From Thermoguttaceae bacterium (GTDB lineage Bacteria; Planctomycetota; Planctomycetia; Pirellulales; Thermoguttaceae): a stretch of 40,653 nt of DNA. Every line of letters begins with the position of its first letter. The first letter of the stretch is position 1. A model generated the notes under the pieces. The model did not search any database. It was not told where the DNA came from and saw only the letters and a program-made list of their open reading frames with translations. Location: the NCBI GenBank assembly GCA_028695965.1, contig JAQVHZ010000017.1:1-40653 (forward strand), given 5' to 3'. A program made the position numbers and the translations under genes. Shown piece by piece: positions 18,122-25,615 of the stretch.

Positions 18122-18168
18122 GCCGGAATCTGTTCGGAGAGCGCCCGGCGCTTTCTGAGCATTCCGGC
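18122..18168. terminator. hairpin between convergent genes
   Basis: GCCGGAAT (18122-18129) pairs with ATTCCGGC (18161-18168), and an inner AGCGC/GCGCT stem lies between them. It is placed between the DUF1559 stop (18107) and the ABC gene stop (18197), consistent with a bidirectional terminator, but without a long U-run. Confidence 0.4.
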
Positions 18169-18196
18169 ATGGAACGGGTCAGGAGCGCCGCGATTT

Positions 18197-20065
18197 TTAT
18201 TTGAGGCGCAGGAGGAGCGCTAGGAAGATGGGTCCGCCGAGGAGGCTGGTAACGATACCGACGGGCAGGACGCTGGGGTAGACGGCGATTCTTGCGAAGG
18301 TGTGGCAGGCGGCTAGGAAGACGGCGCCGCCGAGCAGGGACGCCGGGATGAGTCGGCGGTGCTCGACGCCGACGCATAGCCTTGCGGCGTGCGGGACGGT
18401 TAGCCCGACGAACCCGATCGGGCCGCAGAAGGCGACGATGACGCCGACCAGGACGGACGAGACGACGAAGAGCGCTTTGCGGAACCGGTCGACGTCGACG
18501 CCGAGCGATTTGGCGCGGTCGTCGCCGAGGGTGATCGCGTCGAGTTCGCGCGAGTAGCGGTAGAGCAGGAGCGCGGAGAAGGCGAGGACGACGCTCGTTA
18601 TGACGAGATAGCGCGGCTCGCAGTACTCGAACCCGCCGATCGTCCAGCGGAGCGCGGCGAACGCTTGGGTCGGGCTCGTGAGGTACTGGGCGCAAAGGAC
18701 AAGGCTCGAAAAGAGGAACCCGATCGCGACGCCGGAGAGGAGGATGCGCTCGTTCGAGCCCGCGCGGCGCGAAAGGGCGTAGACGAGCGCCGTCGCCGCC
18801 AACGCGCCTAACGCGGCGCCCCAGACGACGAGCGGGGTTCCCAGGATGATTGCGGGCAGCCCTATTGCGGCGATCGCGCCGCTGGCGACGAGCGTCAACG
18901 TCGCGCCGAAGGAGGCGCCGCTGGCGACGCCGAGCGTGTAGGGGGACGCGAGCGCGTTGCGGAAGAGGGTCTGCATCGCCAGGCCCGCGAGCGCGAGCCC
19001 CGAGCCGGCGAGCGCGGCGAGGAGCGTCTTCGGGAGCCGTTCGAGCCAGAAGATCTTTGCGGCGGGGTCCAGCTCGCCGAGCGGACGCGCGGAACTTGGG
19101 AAGCGCAGCCAGACGTCGGGCGCATAGGTCGTTCTGCCCAGGAGGGGCAGAAGCGCGATCGCGGCGAGGGCGGCGACGAACAGGACCGTCAGCCAGGCGG
19201 CCGCGTTTTTCTTATGGACGGGGACAGTTTCGGCGCTTTTAGTCGGTTCTTTGCGTTTCCTTTTCGGCTCGGGGTCCGGGGCGTCGGGGAGGACCATTAT
19301 CACGCCGCAAGTCGGGTGCGGGACGGAAGTTAAGCTCGTGCCGTAGATCTTCCGGACGGCGTCGGGCGAGGTCGCTTCTCTGGCGGGCCCGTCGTAGGCG
19401 ACTTCTCCGGTCCTTAGCGCGACGATTCGGTCGGCCATGAGCGCGGCGCGGTTCAGGTCGTGCGTCGTTTCGAGCGCGGCGGCGCCTTTTTCGCGCAGCC
19501 ACGCGTCGACGGCGGCGGCGATCTCCGCTTGACTCGGGTAGTCGAGGAAAGTGGTCGGTTCGTCTAAGAGGAGCAGGTCGGGCTCTTGTGCAAATGCGGC
19601 GGCGATTAGGATTTTCTGGCGCTCGCCTCCGCTCAGCGTCTCGAGTTTTCTTTCGGCGAACTGTTCGGCGTTGACGCGTTCGAGCGCGTCTTGGACGATC
19701 GCGGCGTCTTTGTCGGTCAGGGGCTCGAGGGGCTTCAGGTAGGGCAGGCGCCCAAATTCGACGATTTGCCGCGCGGAGAAGGCGCCGAAGTAGTCGGAGA
19801 TTTGCCGCACGACGGCGATTTTTTGGGCGAGTTGGCGGCGCGAGAAGAGCCGGACCGACTTGCCGCTCAGCGTGATTGAGCCGGTCCAGTTCTGGGCTAG
19901 GAGCGCGGAACAGCGCAGAGTCGTCGTCTTGCCGGCGCCGTTCACGCCGACCAACGCGACGCGCTCGCCTTGCTTCACGTCGAAAGAGACGCCGCGCAGG
20001 ATTTCCGCGCCTTCGTCAGAGCTCCATCTTAGCGCGTCGACGCGGAGCAGAACTGTTGCGCTCAT
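18197..20065 (-). CDS. fused ABC importer: FecE/BtuD-type ATPase + FecCD/BtuC-type permease
   Basis: It probably imports an iron-siderophore, heme or cobamide across the inner membrane. Residues 1-250 are the ATPase: Walker A GVNGAGKT (40-47), Q-loop VVRQ (85-88), signature LSGGE (144-148), Walker B LLLLDEP (164-170) and switch H202. A charged linker (~260-288, PKRKRKEPTK) leads to a FecCD permease from ~290 to 622 with about eight to nine membrane segments and the family marks ASPYTLGVASGASFGA and GPIGFVGLTVPHAARL. Members are normally separate proteins. No substrate-binding protein lies nearby. The ATG overlaps the thioesterase TGA (ATGA), so translation is coupled. Confidence 0.9.
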   Translation of the reverse strand: MSATVLLRVDALRWSSDEGAEILRGVSFDVKQGERVALVGVNGAGKTTTLRCSALLAQNWTGSITLSGKSVRLFSRRQLAQKIAVVRQISDYFGAFSARQIVEFGRLPYLKPLEPLTDKDAAIVQDALERVNAEQFAERKLETLSGGERQKILIAAAFAQEPDLLLLDEPTTFLDYPSQAEIAAAVDAWLREKGAAALETTHDLNRAALMADRIVALRTGEVAYDGPAREATSPDAVRKIYGTSLTSVPHPTCGVIMVLPDAPDPEPKRKRKEPTKSAETVPVHKKNAAAWLTVLFVAALAAIALLPLLGRTTYAPDVWLRFPSSARPLGELDPAAKIFWLERLPKTLLAALAGSGLALAGLAMQTLFRNALASPYTLGVASGASFGATLTLVASGAIAAIGLPAIILGTPLVVWGAALGALAATALVYALSRRAGSNERILLSGVAIGFLFSSLVLCAQYLTSPTQAFAALRWTIGGFEYCEPRYLVITSVVLAFSALLLYRYSRELDAITLGDDRAKSLGVDVDRFRKALFVVSSVLVGVIVAFCGPIGFVGLTVPHAARLCVGVEHRRLIPASLLGGAVFLAACHTFARIAVYPSVLPVGIVTSLLGGPIFLALLLRLK

Positions 20066-20469
20066 TCAAAGTATTCGTCCCAGAAATATTTTTCGGCGAT
20101 CGTGCGGAAACTGTCGACGATCGGCTCGCTCGTTCGCGTGTCGACGTTGAATCCGCACACGACCGTCTTGGTTTTCGCGCGGCATTTTCCGTCCTGCCAG
20201 AGGTCCTGACAGACTTCCATCGACTTGCGGCCGAGTTTCGTGACCCACGTTCGAACTTCGACGTCCGCCAGTGCGGTCGCTGGCGCCTGGTAGTAAACGG
20301 TCGTCGTCAGGACGGCTAGTCCGTGCGGACGGAAGGTCAAGGTCGGGTCCATTTCGCGGTACATATAGACGCGGGCGCGGTCGAACCAGTCGATAATCGC
20401 GGTATGGTCGATATGCCGAGCCGCGTTTGTGTCGGCGAGCTGCGGCGAGATAATGATTTTATAGTACAT
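20062..20469 (-). CDS. hotdog-fold acyl-CoA thioesterase (4HBT), copy 2
   Basis: A 135-residue single hotdog domain that should hydrolyse an acyl-CoA or related thioester in the cytosol. The 4HBT pattern is ADTNAARHIDHTAIIDWFDRAR, where an Asp-x-x(n)-His region leads into the long helix, followed by a strand-rich second half. It is homologous along its full length to the gene upstream at 20510-20917, with the same length, a shared C-terminal SEPI..(F)R..(E)KY.WDE, and shared DPTL.F.PHG. The two are 40 bases apart and this one overlaps the ABC gene by four bases. The ribosome site is weak, in line with coupling to the upstream gene. Confidence 0.8.
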   Translation of the reverse strand: MYYKIIISPQLADTNAARHIDHTAIIDWFDRARVYMYREMDPTLTFRPHGLAVLTTTVYYQAPATALADVEVRTWVTKLGRKSMEVCQDLWQDGKCRAKTKTVVCGFNVDTRTSEPIVDSFRTIAEKYFWDEYFE

Positions 20470-20509
20470 GACTTATGGATCCAAGGAATAATTGACGGGC
20501 GCGGTTCGG

Positions 20510-20917
20510 TCAGTTCGCGTGCTCGTCCCATCGGTATTTCTCAAAGACGGCGCGAAATTCGTCGCTGATCGGCTCGCTCGAATGGGTTTCGAAGTTGAAC
20601 CCGCAAAAGATCGTCTTGCCGACGGCGCGCCGGACGCCCTCTTGCCAGACGTCTTGCGTTACTTCGAGCGACTTGTTGCCGAGCAGGCTGACCCAGGTGC
20701 GAATCTGGACGTCGGAGGTAACGGAAACTTCTTTAAGGAACGTCATTTCCGTCTTTAAGACGACCATGCCGTGCGGATTGAAATTGAGGGTCGGGTCGAG
20801 CTCGCGGTAGATCGGGGTCCTGACGCGGTCGAACCATTTCGAGTAGGCCAGGAAATTGACGTGTCCCTGCATATCGGCGTCGGCGAATTGCGGGGTAAGT
20901 GCGGTCGTCATGTACAT
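20510..20917 (-). CDS. hotdog-fold acyl-CoA thioesterase (4HBT), copy 1
   Basis: A 135-residue hotdog domain with FADADMQGHVNFLAYSKWFDRVR, close to the YbgC/4HBT active-site pattern with the catalytic-type Asp and a following His. It is the first gene of the thioesterase-thioesterase-ABC operon, behind the promoter at 20966-20993 and with GGAG nine bases before ATG 20917. It is a tandem duplicate of 20062-20469. Substrate unknown; two diverged copies might form a heteromer or differ in specificity. Confidence 0.8.
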   Translation of the reverse strand: MYMTTALTPQFADADMQGHVNFLAYSKWFDRVRTPIYRELDPTLNFNPHGMVVLKTEMTFLKEVSVTSDVQIRTWVSLLGNKSLEVTQDVWQEGVRRAVGKTIFCGFNFETHSSEPISDEFRAVFEKYRWDEHAN

Positions 20918-20965
20918 AGAACCATTCTCCGTACGGTTGGATATTGAGTCGACGAAATTTCCTGC

Positions 20966-20993
20966 ATTCTACTCCAATTAGTCGATTCGTCAA
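20966..20993 (-). promoter_or_regulatory. promoter of the thioesterase-ABC operon
   Basis: On the minus strand TTGACG (20993-20988) and TAGAAT (20971-20966) are separated by 16 bases, just downstream of the terminator of the preceding operon and about 50 bases before ATG 20917. Confidence 0.6.
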
Positions 20994-21007
20994 AGGCGGT
21001 ATAAAAA

Positions 21008-21035
21008 ATCGCTCGAAACGATCGTCTCGAGCGAT
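21008..21035 (-). terminator. Rho-independent terminator of the DUF1080 operon
   Basis: On the minus strand ATCGCTCGA pairs with TCGAGCGAT over nine perfect base pairs (arms 21027-21035 and 21008-21016), followed directly by TTTTTT. It lies 35 bases after the DUF1080 stop. Confidence 0.85.
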
Positions 21036-21069
21036 TCGGTTAGTAAACGCCGCAGTTTTACGCGCTGTC

Positions 21070-21747
21070 TCACTTCGCAAGGGAGAGGATGCGGACGTTC
21101 CGGAATTCGACAGGGTCGCCGTGCCCGAGGAACCCGATGTAGCCGGACTTGTTGTGCAAGCCGGGGTGTTCGGCGTTGTGGATCGGCTTCACGTTCGTCA
21201 GGTCGGCGTCGACGATGAGGACGCCGTTCAAGACGACTTTAATGTACGGACCGATCGCAATGACTTCTTGGTAGTTCCATTCTCCGCGCGGCTTTTGCGC
21301 GCCGGTCTTAGCGGGAACGCACCCGTAGATCGAGCCGTGCTGCTGCCAGTCGGCGATACCGGGATAGTCCTCGTTGATGATCTGGAGCTCCATGCCGTGG
21401 TAGGCGGCGTCAAGATTCGGCGAGGTCGTTCGTATGCCTAAGCCGTTGTTGCCGTTACGGTCGGTCGGCAATTTGAATTCGAATCGGAAGACGAAGTCCG
21501 AATAGGCTTTTTTCGTTTGAAGGTTGCCGCCCTTGTCGCAGACGAAATAGCCGTCTTTGACCGGGTAGCCGTCGATACCGCTCTGCCAAATATTCGGCGA
21601 AAGGGGTCCGCCGTCGAAGAGGAGTTCGAAACCGAGCTCTTTTTCCTGCTCAGTGAGTTGGTTCAGCGGCTGACCGTCTTGAGCTTGAGCGGCCGCGACA
21701 AAAGCGCAGAGGCACGCGGCGACTGCGGCGACGAAAAACTTTTTCAT
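21070..21747 (-). CDS. DUF1080 (3-keto-disaccharide hydrolase-type) secreted protein
   Basis: A 225-residue exported protein with a signal peptide (MKKFFVAAVAACLCAFVAAAQAQ). The DUF1080 concanavalin-like pattern is clear: GFELLFDGG, DGYFVCDKGGNLQTKKAYSD, FRFEFKLP, NNGLGIRTT, GMELQIINED, GSIYG, GEWNYQEV and GYIGFLGHGDPVEFRNVRI. Related proteins hydrolyse 3-keto-glycosides made by Gfo/Idh/MocA-type oxidoreductases. That fits its place as third gene of an operon with such an oxidoreductase, but activity here is inferred. AGGA lies upstream of the ATG, and a strong terminator follows. Confidence 0.9.
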   Translation of the reverse strand: MKKFFVAAVAACLCAFVAAAQAQDGQPLNQLTEQEKELGFELLFDGGPLSPNIWQSGIDGYPVKDGYFVCDKGGNLQTKKAYSDFVFRFEFKLPTDRNGNNGLGIRTTSPNLDAAYHGMELQIINEDYPGIADWQQHGSIYGCVPAKTGAQKPRGEWNYQEVIAIGPYIKVVLNGVLIVDADLTNVKPIHNAEHPGLHNKSGYIGFLGHGDPVEFRNVRILSLAK

Positions 21748-21846
21748 TATTTAGGTTCCTAAAAGGGGATGAATGCGATAGACCGCGCCGCCAAAGGGTC
21801 GACTTCGACGGCGCGGAACAATTAGCCTAAAACGCGCGCTCTGCGA

Positions 21847-23910
21847 TTAGAGCAGCTTTTGCGCGCGCGCTTTCAAGTCGGCGTCGGACGTCGTTTCGAC
21901 GACTTTCTTCATGCCGTCGACGAGGATCTTCGCGGCCGCGGCTCGCGCTTGGTCGTCGGTCGGAGCGGTCCAGTTCCAGTCGGGCTGACTGTCGCGGATC
22001 TTCTCGGCGACGAAGACGGCGGCTTCACACGCGGCTTCTTTGTATTCCGGATACTGCGCGTATTCGAGCGCCGCGGCGACGTTTTCCGCTTCGATCCTGC
22101 GCTTGAAGACTTCGAAGATCAGCGCTTTGTCTTCGGGCCGCTGCGCCGTTTCAAACGCGGTCTTACACATCGCGATTTTGGTCGCCAGGGGCAGTTCAAA
22201 TTGACGCGCGACGCGAACGTAGCCGCGGATACCGCGCACATGATATTTCGGATCGTTCGTTTGCTTGGCGATCGTCAGGCAGATTTCCGCGAGTATTTCG
22301 GCGTCTTCGGGCGTGTTCCATTCGCCGAGGATTTGGGTCGCTTTGTCGAGCGTGTCGCCGCCGCAGGCGTTTGCAACAGCCATGAGCGCGGTCCCGCCGC
22401 CAATTTGCTTGAGCAAGGGCAGGATCTTGAGCTTGTTTTCGAGATCCGCGTCGTTAAAGAGGCTGGCGACCTTGGCGGCGCAGTCTTCACGCGGCAGACG
22501 GGTCAGGGCGGCGCGGAGCAGCCAGTCGACTTTGGCGTCGTCCGTTTCGCCGTCGAGCGCTTGGACGAGCAGGTCGAGGCTGTCGAGACTGACGATTTCC
22601 GAGAGCGCGCTCAGAGCGCCGTCGCGCAGCGCGCCTTCTTTCGTTTCAGCGACCGTAACGAGCGTCTTGCCCGCTTCGGCAGTGCGGCGCAGTTCGGCGA
22701 TCTTCATATACGCCAAGGCGAGATTGTCGGACTTGGCGAGCGTCGCGCCGAAATCATCGGCGCAGATCTCTTTCCACGCGGCGTCGAAATCGTCCGCTTC
22801 GAACTCCGCCGCCATCGCGACGATCGCGTCGGAGAGTTCGGCGTCGTCGAAGTTCGCGGTATTGCCGGCGAGCGTTTCGAACGCGGCGACTTGGTTCACG
22901 CCGTTCTTAGCGAGCGCTTGGGCCGCGGCGACTTTCAGGGCGTTGGAGCCGTCGTTGGCGATCTTGAGGAGCAGCGCGTTGGCGGCTTGACGGGACCCGT
23001 CGTCTTTGCGGTCGCCTATAGCGCGCGCTACGCGAACTTGCGTCGCTTCCGAGAAATCTCCAAAGGCGGCGACGAGCGCGTTGACGGCGGCGACGCCGGA
23101 GTCGTCGTTCAGTTCGCGGATCGACTTGATTGCGGCGCTTACTTTCAGGGCGTCGCTGGTCTTCAAGGTCGCGACGATCTTTGCGGCGGCGTCTTCAGGA
23201 CCGACGGTAACGATCCAGCGATAGAGCCCGGCGGCTTGAACGAAGCTCGGGAAGTCGGGCTTCGCAAGGAGCGCGTAGAGTTCGGCGGCTCTTGCGGCGT
23301 TCCCCGCTTTGACGAATTTGTCGGCGGCGTAGAGGATCCCGTCGCCGAGCCCGCGTTTCAGGAGGAAATCGGCGCCGGAGAAATCTTTGTTGGCTTCGTC
23401 GGCGAGGTACGCGGCGGCGTCTTCAGATCCGATCATGCCCATTGCGGCGTAGATCGCTTTGGTAACGAGGACGTCGTCGGCGTATTTCGCGCCGAGTTCT
23501 TTCAGCTGCGGAACCGATTCGGCTTTGCCTCGGACGCCGATCGTGTCGACGACGCCGACGAGCTGCAAGCCGGTCAGTTCGTTAGCCGCTTGCGCCAACG
23601 CGGCGTCGCACGCTTCGTAAGGCATCGATTCGAGCGCGTATCGGGCGCTGAAGCTGAGTTTTTCGTACGGGAGCATCGCGGCGAGCGCCGGAATCGCTTT
23701 TTCCGTGCCGATAACGGCAAGACGCTTGCACGCGACGTTTTTGACCAGGATATCTTGGGGTTCGTCGCCCGGCTTTTCGATCGTTTCGATCAGGAACGCT
23801 TCGTCGTCGGACGTGATGATCGCCTGCACGTCTTGCGCGCGCGCGGACGCGGCGGCAAAGAGCGCGGCGACGGCGAGCGCGAGAAGCGACGTCGTGAATA
23901 ATTTTCTCAT
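21847..23910 (-). CDS. secreted HEAT-repeat protein
   Basis: ATG 23910 is preceded by GGAG and begins a signal peptide (MRKLFTTSLLALAVAALFAAASARAQ); the frame extends another 95 codons upstream with arginine-rich non-coding-like sequence, so I reject that longer start. The mature ~660 residues are alpha-solenoid, built of alanine-rich HEAT/PBS-like helix pairs (for example AIPALAAMLPYEKLSFSARYAL and GAVAAVNALVAAFGD-type units). It has no catalytic motif and is likely a scaffold or binding protein. It sits between the oxidoreductase (24003) and DUF1080 (21747) genes in the same orientation, so it may act with them in the periplasm. Confidence 0.85.
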   Translation of the reverse strand: MRKLFTTSLLALAVAALFAAASARAQDVQAIITSDDEAFLIETIEKPGDEPQDILVKNVACKRLAVIGTEKAIPALAAMLPYEKLSFSARYALESMPYEACDAALAQAANELTGLQLVGVVDTIGVRGKAESVPQLKELGAKYADDVLVTKAIYAAMGMIGSEDAAAYLADEANKDFSGADFLLKRGLGDGILYAADKFVKAGNAARAAELYALLAKPDFPSFVQAAGLYRWIVTVGPEDAAAKIVATLKTSDALKVSAAIKSIRELNDDSGVAAVNALVAAFGDFSEATQVRVARAIGDRKDDGSRQAANALLLKIANDGSNALKVAAAQALAKNGVNQVAAFETLAGNTANFDDAELSDAIVAMAAEFEADDFDAAWKEICADDFGATLAKSDNLALAYMKIAELRRTAEAGKTLVTVAETKEGALRDGALSALSEIVSLDSLDLLVQALDGETDDAKVDWLLRAALTRLPREDCAAKVASLFNDADLENKLKILPLLKQIGGGTALMAVANACGGDTLDKATQILGEWNTPEDAEILAEICLTIAKQTNDPKYHVRGIRGYVRVARQFELPLATKIAMCKTAFETAQRPEDKALIFEVFKRRIEAENVAAALEYAQYPEYKEAACEAAVFVAEKIRDSQPDWNWTAPTDDQARAAAAKILVDGMKKVVETTSDADLKARAQKLL

Positions 23911-24002
23911 AATGAATATCTCCAAATCGTTTGCTTGCTTACTGTTAAGCGGTAATGACAAACGGTTGTTTGTTGTTGAAATTAAAGTAACGCCGTCTTG
24001 AC

Positions 24003-25301
24003 TTACAGGGTGTATGGGGCGCGCATAGCGCGAGTGCGCATACGGTTGGCCGCTTCGTCGGTGAATTCTTCTTTGACGGGGTCGAATTCGACGGGCCGCT
24101 TGAGCTGCCACGCGATGTAGGCGCAGTGGGACGCGATGTGCGACTGAGCGGCGACGTAGGCGTTCGCGGCGGGGTCGCGGCGCGTCTTGACGCATTCGAC
24201 GAATTCGGCGATATGGGTGGACGGGTCGGTGCCGGGCAAGCCGAAGTACTTGAGCTCGCCGCGCAGGGAGTCGTCGGAGACCGCCATACGGCCGCTGTCG
24301 CCCGTTTCAACCCAGCCGTTTTCGCCGACATAGCGCGCGGAGCAGGTGCCCAGACCGAGCCAGCCGTCGGTCCGCATGACCAACTTGACGCCGTCGTCGT
24401 AGTATGCGACGATGTTTCCGGCGATCGTGCCGTCCGGATTGAATTGGGGTTCGTACCTGACGGGCGCGGTGTGGTCTTTTTGCGCCGCCCATTGGCACAG
24501 GTCGACGGTGTGGGAGCCCCATTCGAGGATGCCGCCGCCGTGGAAGTCGAATTTACTGCGCCAGTCGCCGCGCACGTACGCTCGGTTGTACGGCCGCCAC
24601 GGGGTCGGGCCGAGCCAGCGATCCCAGTCGACTTCGTTCACGTCCGGTTCCGGTTCGGCGGGGTACCAGTCGTGGTTGGTGGCGGGCCATAGCGTGTTGG
24701 CGTGTACTTCGGTCAATTTGCCGAGCTTGCCACTCTGGACGATCTTGGCCGCGAGCTGGAAGTTGCCGATGTTGCGGCGCTGCGTGCCGGCTTGGTAGAC
24801 GATCCCGTAGTTCTTGACCGCGTCGGCGAGCGCGCGGCTCTCTTGGATCGTGAGGGAGAGCGGCTTTTCGCAGTAGACGTCTTTGCCGAATTTCGCGGCG
24901 GTGATCGAGGCCATCGTGTGCCAGCGGTCGCCGGTTGCGATCAGGACGAAATCGATATCCTCGCGGACGAGGAGATCTTCCATATCCTTGTACATATCGC
25001 ATTTGTCGTCCCCGTTCGCTTGGTCGGCCATCGCTTTCACCGCTTCGCGCCGTTCGCGGCGCACGTCGCAGATCGCTTTGAAATGGACGTCGGGACGAGC
25101 GAGGAAGTGTCTCAGGTCTTCTTGACCGCGGCCGCCGATACCGATCGCGCCCATCTGCAGTTTGTTGCTGGGCGCTGCGGCTGCGTCGAGCCCGAGCGCG
25201 GAGGCGGGAATGTAGGTCGGGGCGAGAGTCGCCGCCGCGCCGACGATCGCGCAATTTTTCAGAAAATCGCGGCGTCCGAGTTTGTGTTGAGTGGAATCCA
25301 T
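24003..25301 (-). CDS. Tat-exported Gfo/Idh/MocA-family oxidoreductase
   Basis: An NAD(P)-dependent sugar oxidoreductase of 432 residues that would carry its cofactor out folded. The start at 25301 has AAGGG upstream; the frame runs on to 25571 but that extension is leader. The Tat signal is LGRRDFLKNCAIVGAAATLA. The Rossmann part shows MGAIGIGGRGQEDL and the family motif YCEKPLS, with the Lys-Pro typical of Gfo/Idh/MocA. The C-terminal half has GGGILEWGSHTVDLCQWA. It heads an operon with HEAT-repeat and DUF1080 genes, a common planctomycete arrangement for keto-sugar chemistry; the substrate is unknown. Confidence 0.9.
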   Translation of the reverse strand: MDSTQHKLGRRDFLKNCAIVGAAATLAPTYIPASALGLDAAAAPSNKLQMGAIGIGGRGQEDLRHFLARPDVHFKAICDVRRERREAVKAMADQANGDDKCDMYKDMEDLLVREDIDFVLIATGDRWHTMASITAAKFGKDVYCEKPLSLTIQESRALADAVKNYGIVYQAGTQRRNIGNFQLAAKIVQSGKLGKLTEVHANTLWPATNHDWYPAEPEPDVNEVDWDRWLGPTPWRPYNRAYVRGDWRSKFDFHGGGILEWGSHTVDLCQWAAQKDHTAPVRYEPQFNPDGTIAGNIVAYYDDGVKLVMRTDGWLGLGTCSARYVGENGWVETGDSGRMAVSDDSLRGELKYFGLPGTDPSTHIAEFVECVKTRRDPAANAYVAAQSHIASHCAYIAWQLKRPVEFDPVKEEFTDEAANRMRTRAMRAPYTL

Positions 25302-25323
25302 GTAAAAAACCCTTTCTGGCGTT

Positions 25324-25360
25324 CGCAGGGGTAAACCGCCTGCGCCGAGTAAGTTCGGCG
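25324..25360 (-). promoter_or_regulatory. overlapping leader hairpins before the oxidoreductase operon
   Basis: Two stems lie in the 5' leader: CGCCGA (25343-25348) with TCGGCG (25355-25360), and CGCAGG (25324-25329) with CCTGCG (25339-25344). They share bases 25343-25344, so they may be mutually exclusive. The second is about 20 bases upstream of ATG 25301. Confidence 0.35.
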
Positions 25361-25445
25361 TCGAACGGAAATAAAACGTTTTGGATTGTGTAAGATGGAA
25401 ATAGTCTCTTTCGCACAATTGCACGAAAAAAGACCTCTTTGTGTA

Positions 25446-25474
25446 ATGATAAAAGATTACGATAAGAAAATCAA
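25446..25474 (-). promoter_or_regulatory. promoter of the oxidoreductase-HEAT-DUF1080 operon
   Basis: On the minus strand TTGATT (25474-25469) and TATCAT (25451-25446) have a 17-base spacer, giving a leader of about 140 bases. It is in the gene-free stretch 25302-25615, which also holds the terminator of surface gene A. Confidence 0.6.
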
Positions 25475-25553
25475 GCTTCTTCCCCAAAATTTTTTGCAGT
25501 TTTAGCAAATTAGCCAAATTGTGCGGCAGTTCGAGGGATGGGAGATGAAAAAA

Positions 25554-25584
25554 CGCGGCGCCGGGGAACAAATCCAGCGCCGCG
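25554..25584 (-). terminator. terminator of surface-protein gene A (family-conserved hairpin)
   Basis: CGCGGCGCCGG (25554-25564) pairs with CCAGCGCCGCG (25574-25584) with one mismatch, followed on the minus strand by a T-run. Nearly the same hairpin follows genes B (32063-32092) and D (40054-40084). Confidence 0.85.
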
Positions 25585-25615
25585 TTTTTGTGATACGCGC
25601 TCGTTGCGGTTCAGG

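Noticed and set aside
21859-23901. 680-codon open frame on the plus strand opposite the HEAT-repeat gene
   Set aside because: It is the antisense shadow of a GC-skewed alanine-rich gene; it is Arg/Val/Gly-rich without domains, and the minus strand has a signal peptide, ribosome site and repeat structure.
23911-24195. Longer N terminus for the HEAT-repeat protein
   Set aside because: The extension is Arg-rich and overlaps the oxidoreductase gene; ATG 23910 has a ribosome site and a signal peptide.
25302-25571. N-terminal extension of the Gfo/Idh/MocA protein
   Set aside because: It would cover the promoter, leader hairpins and part of the gene A terminator; the Tat signal starts at 25301.
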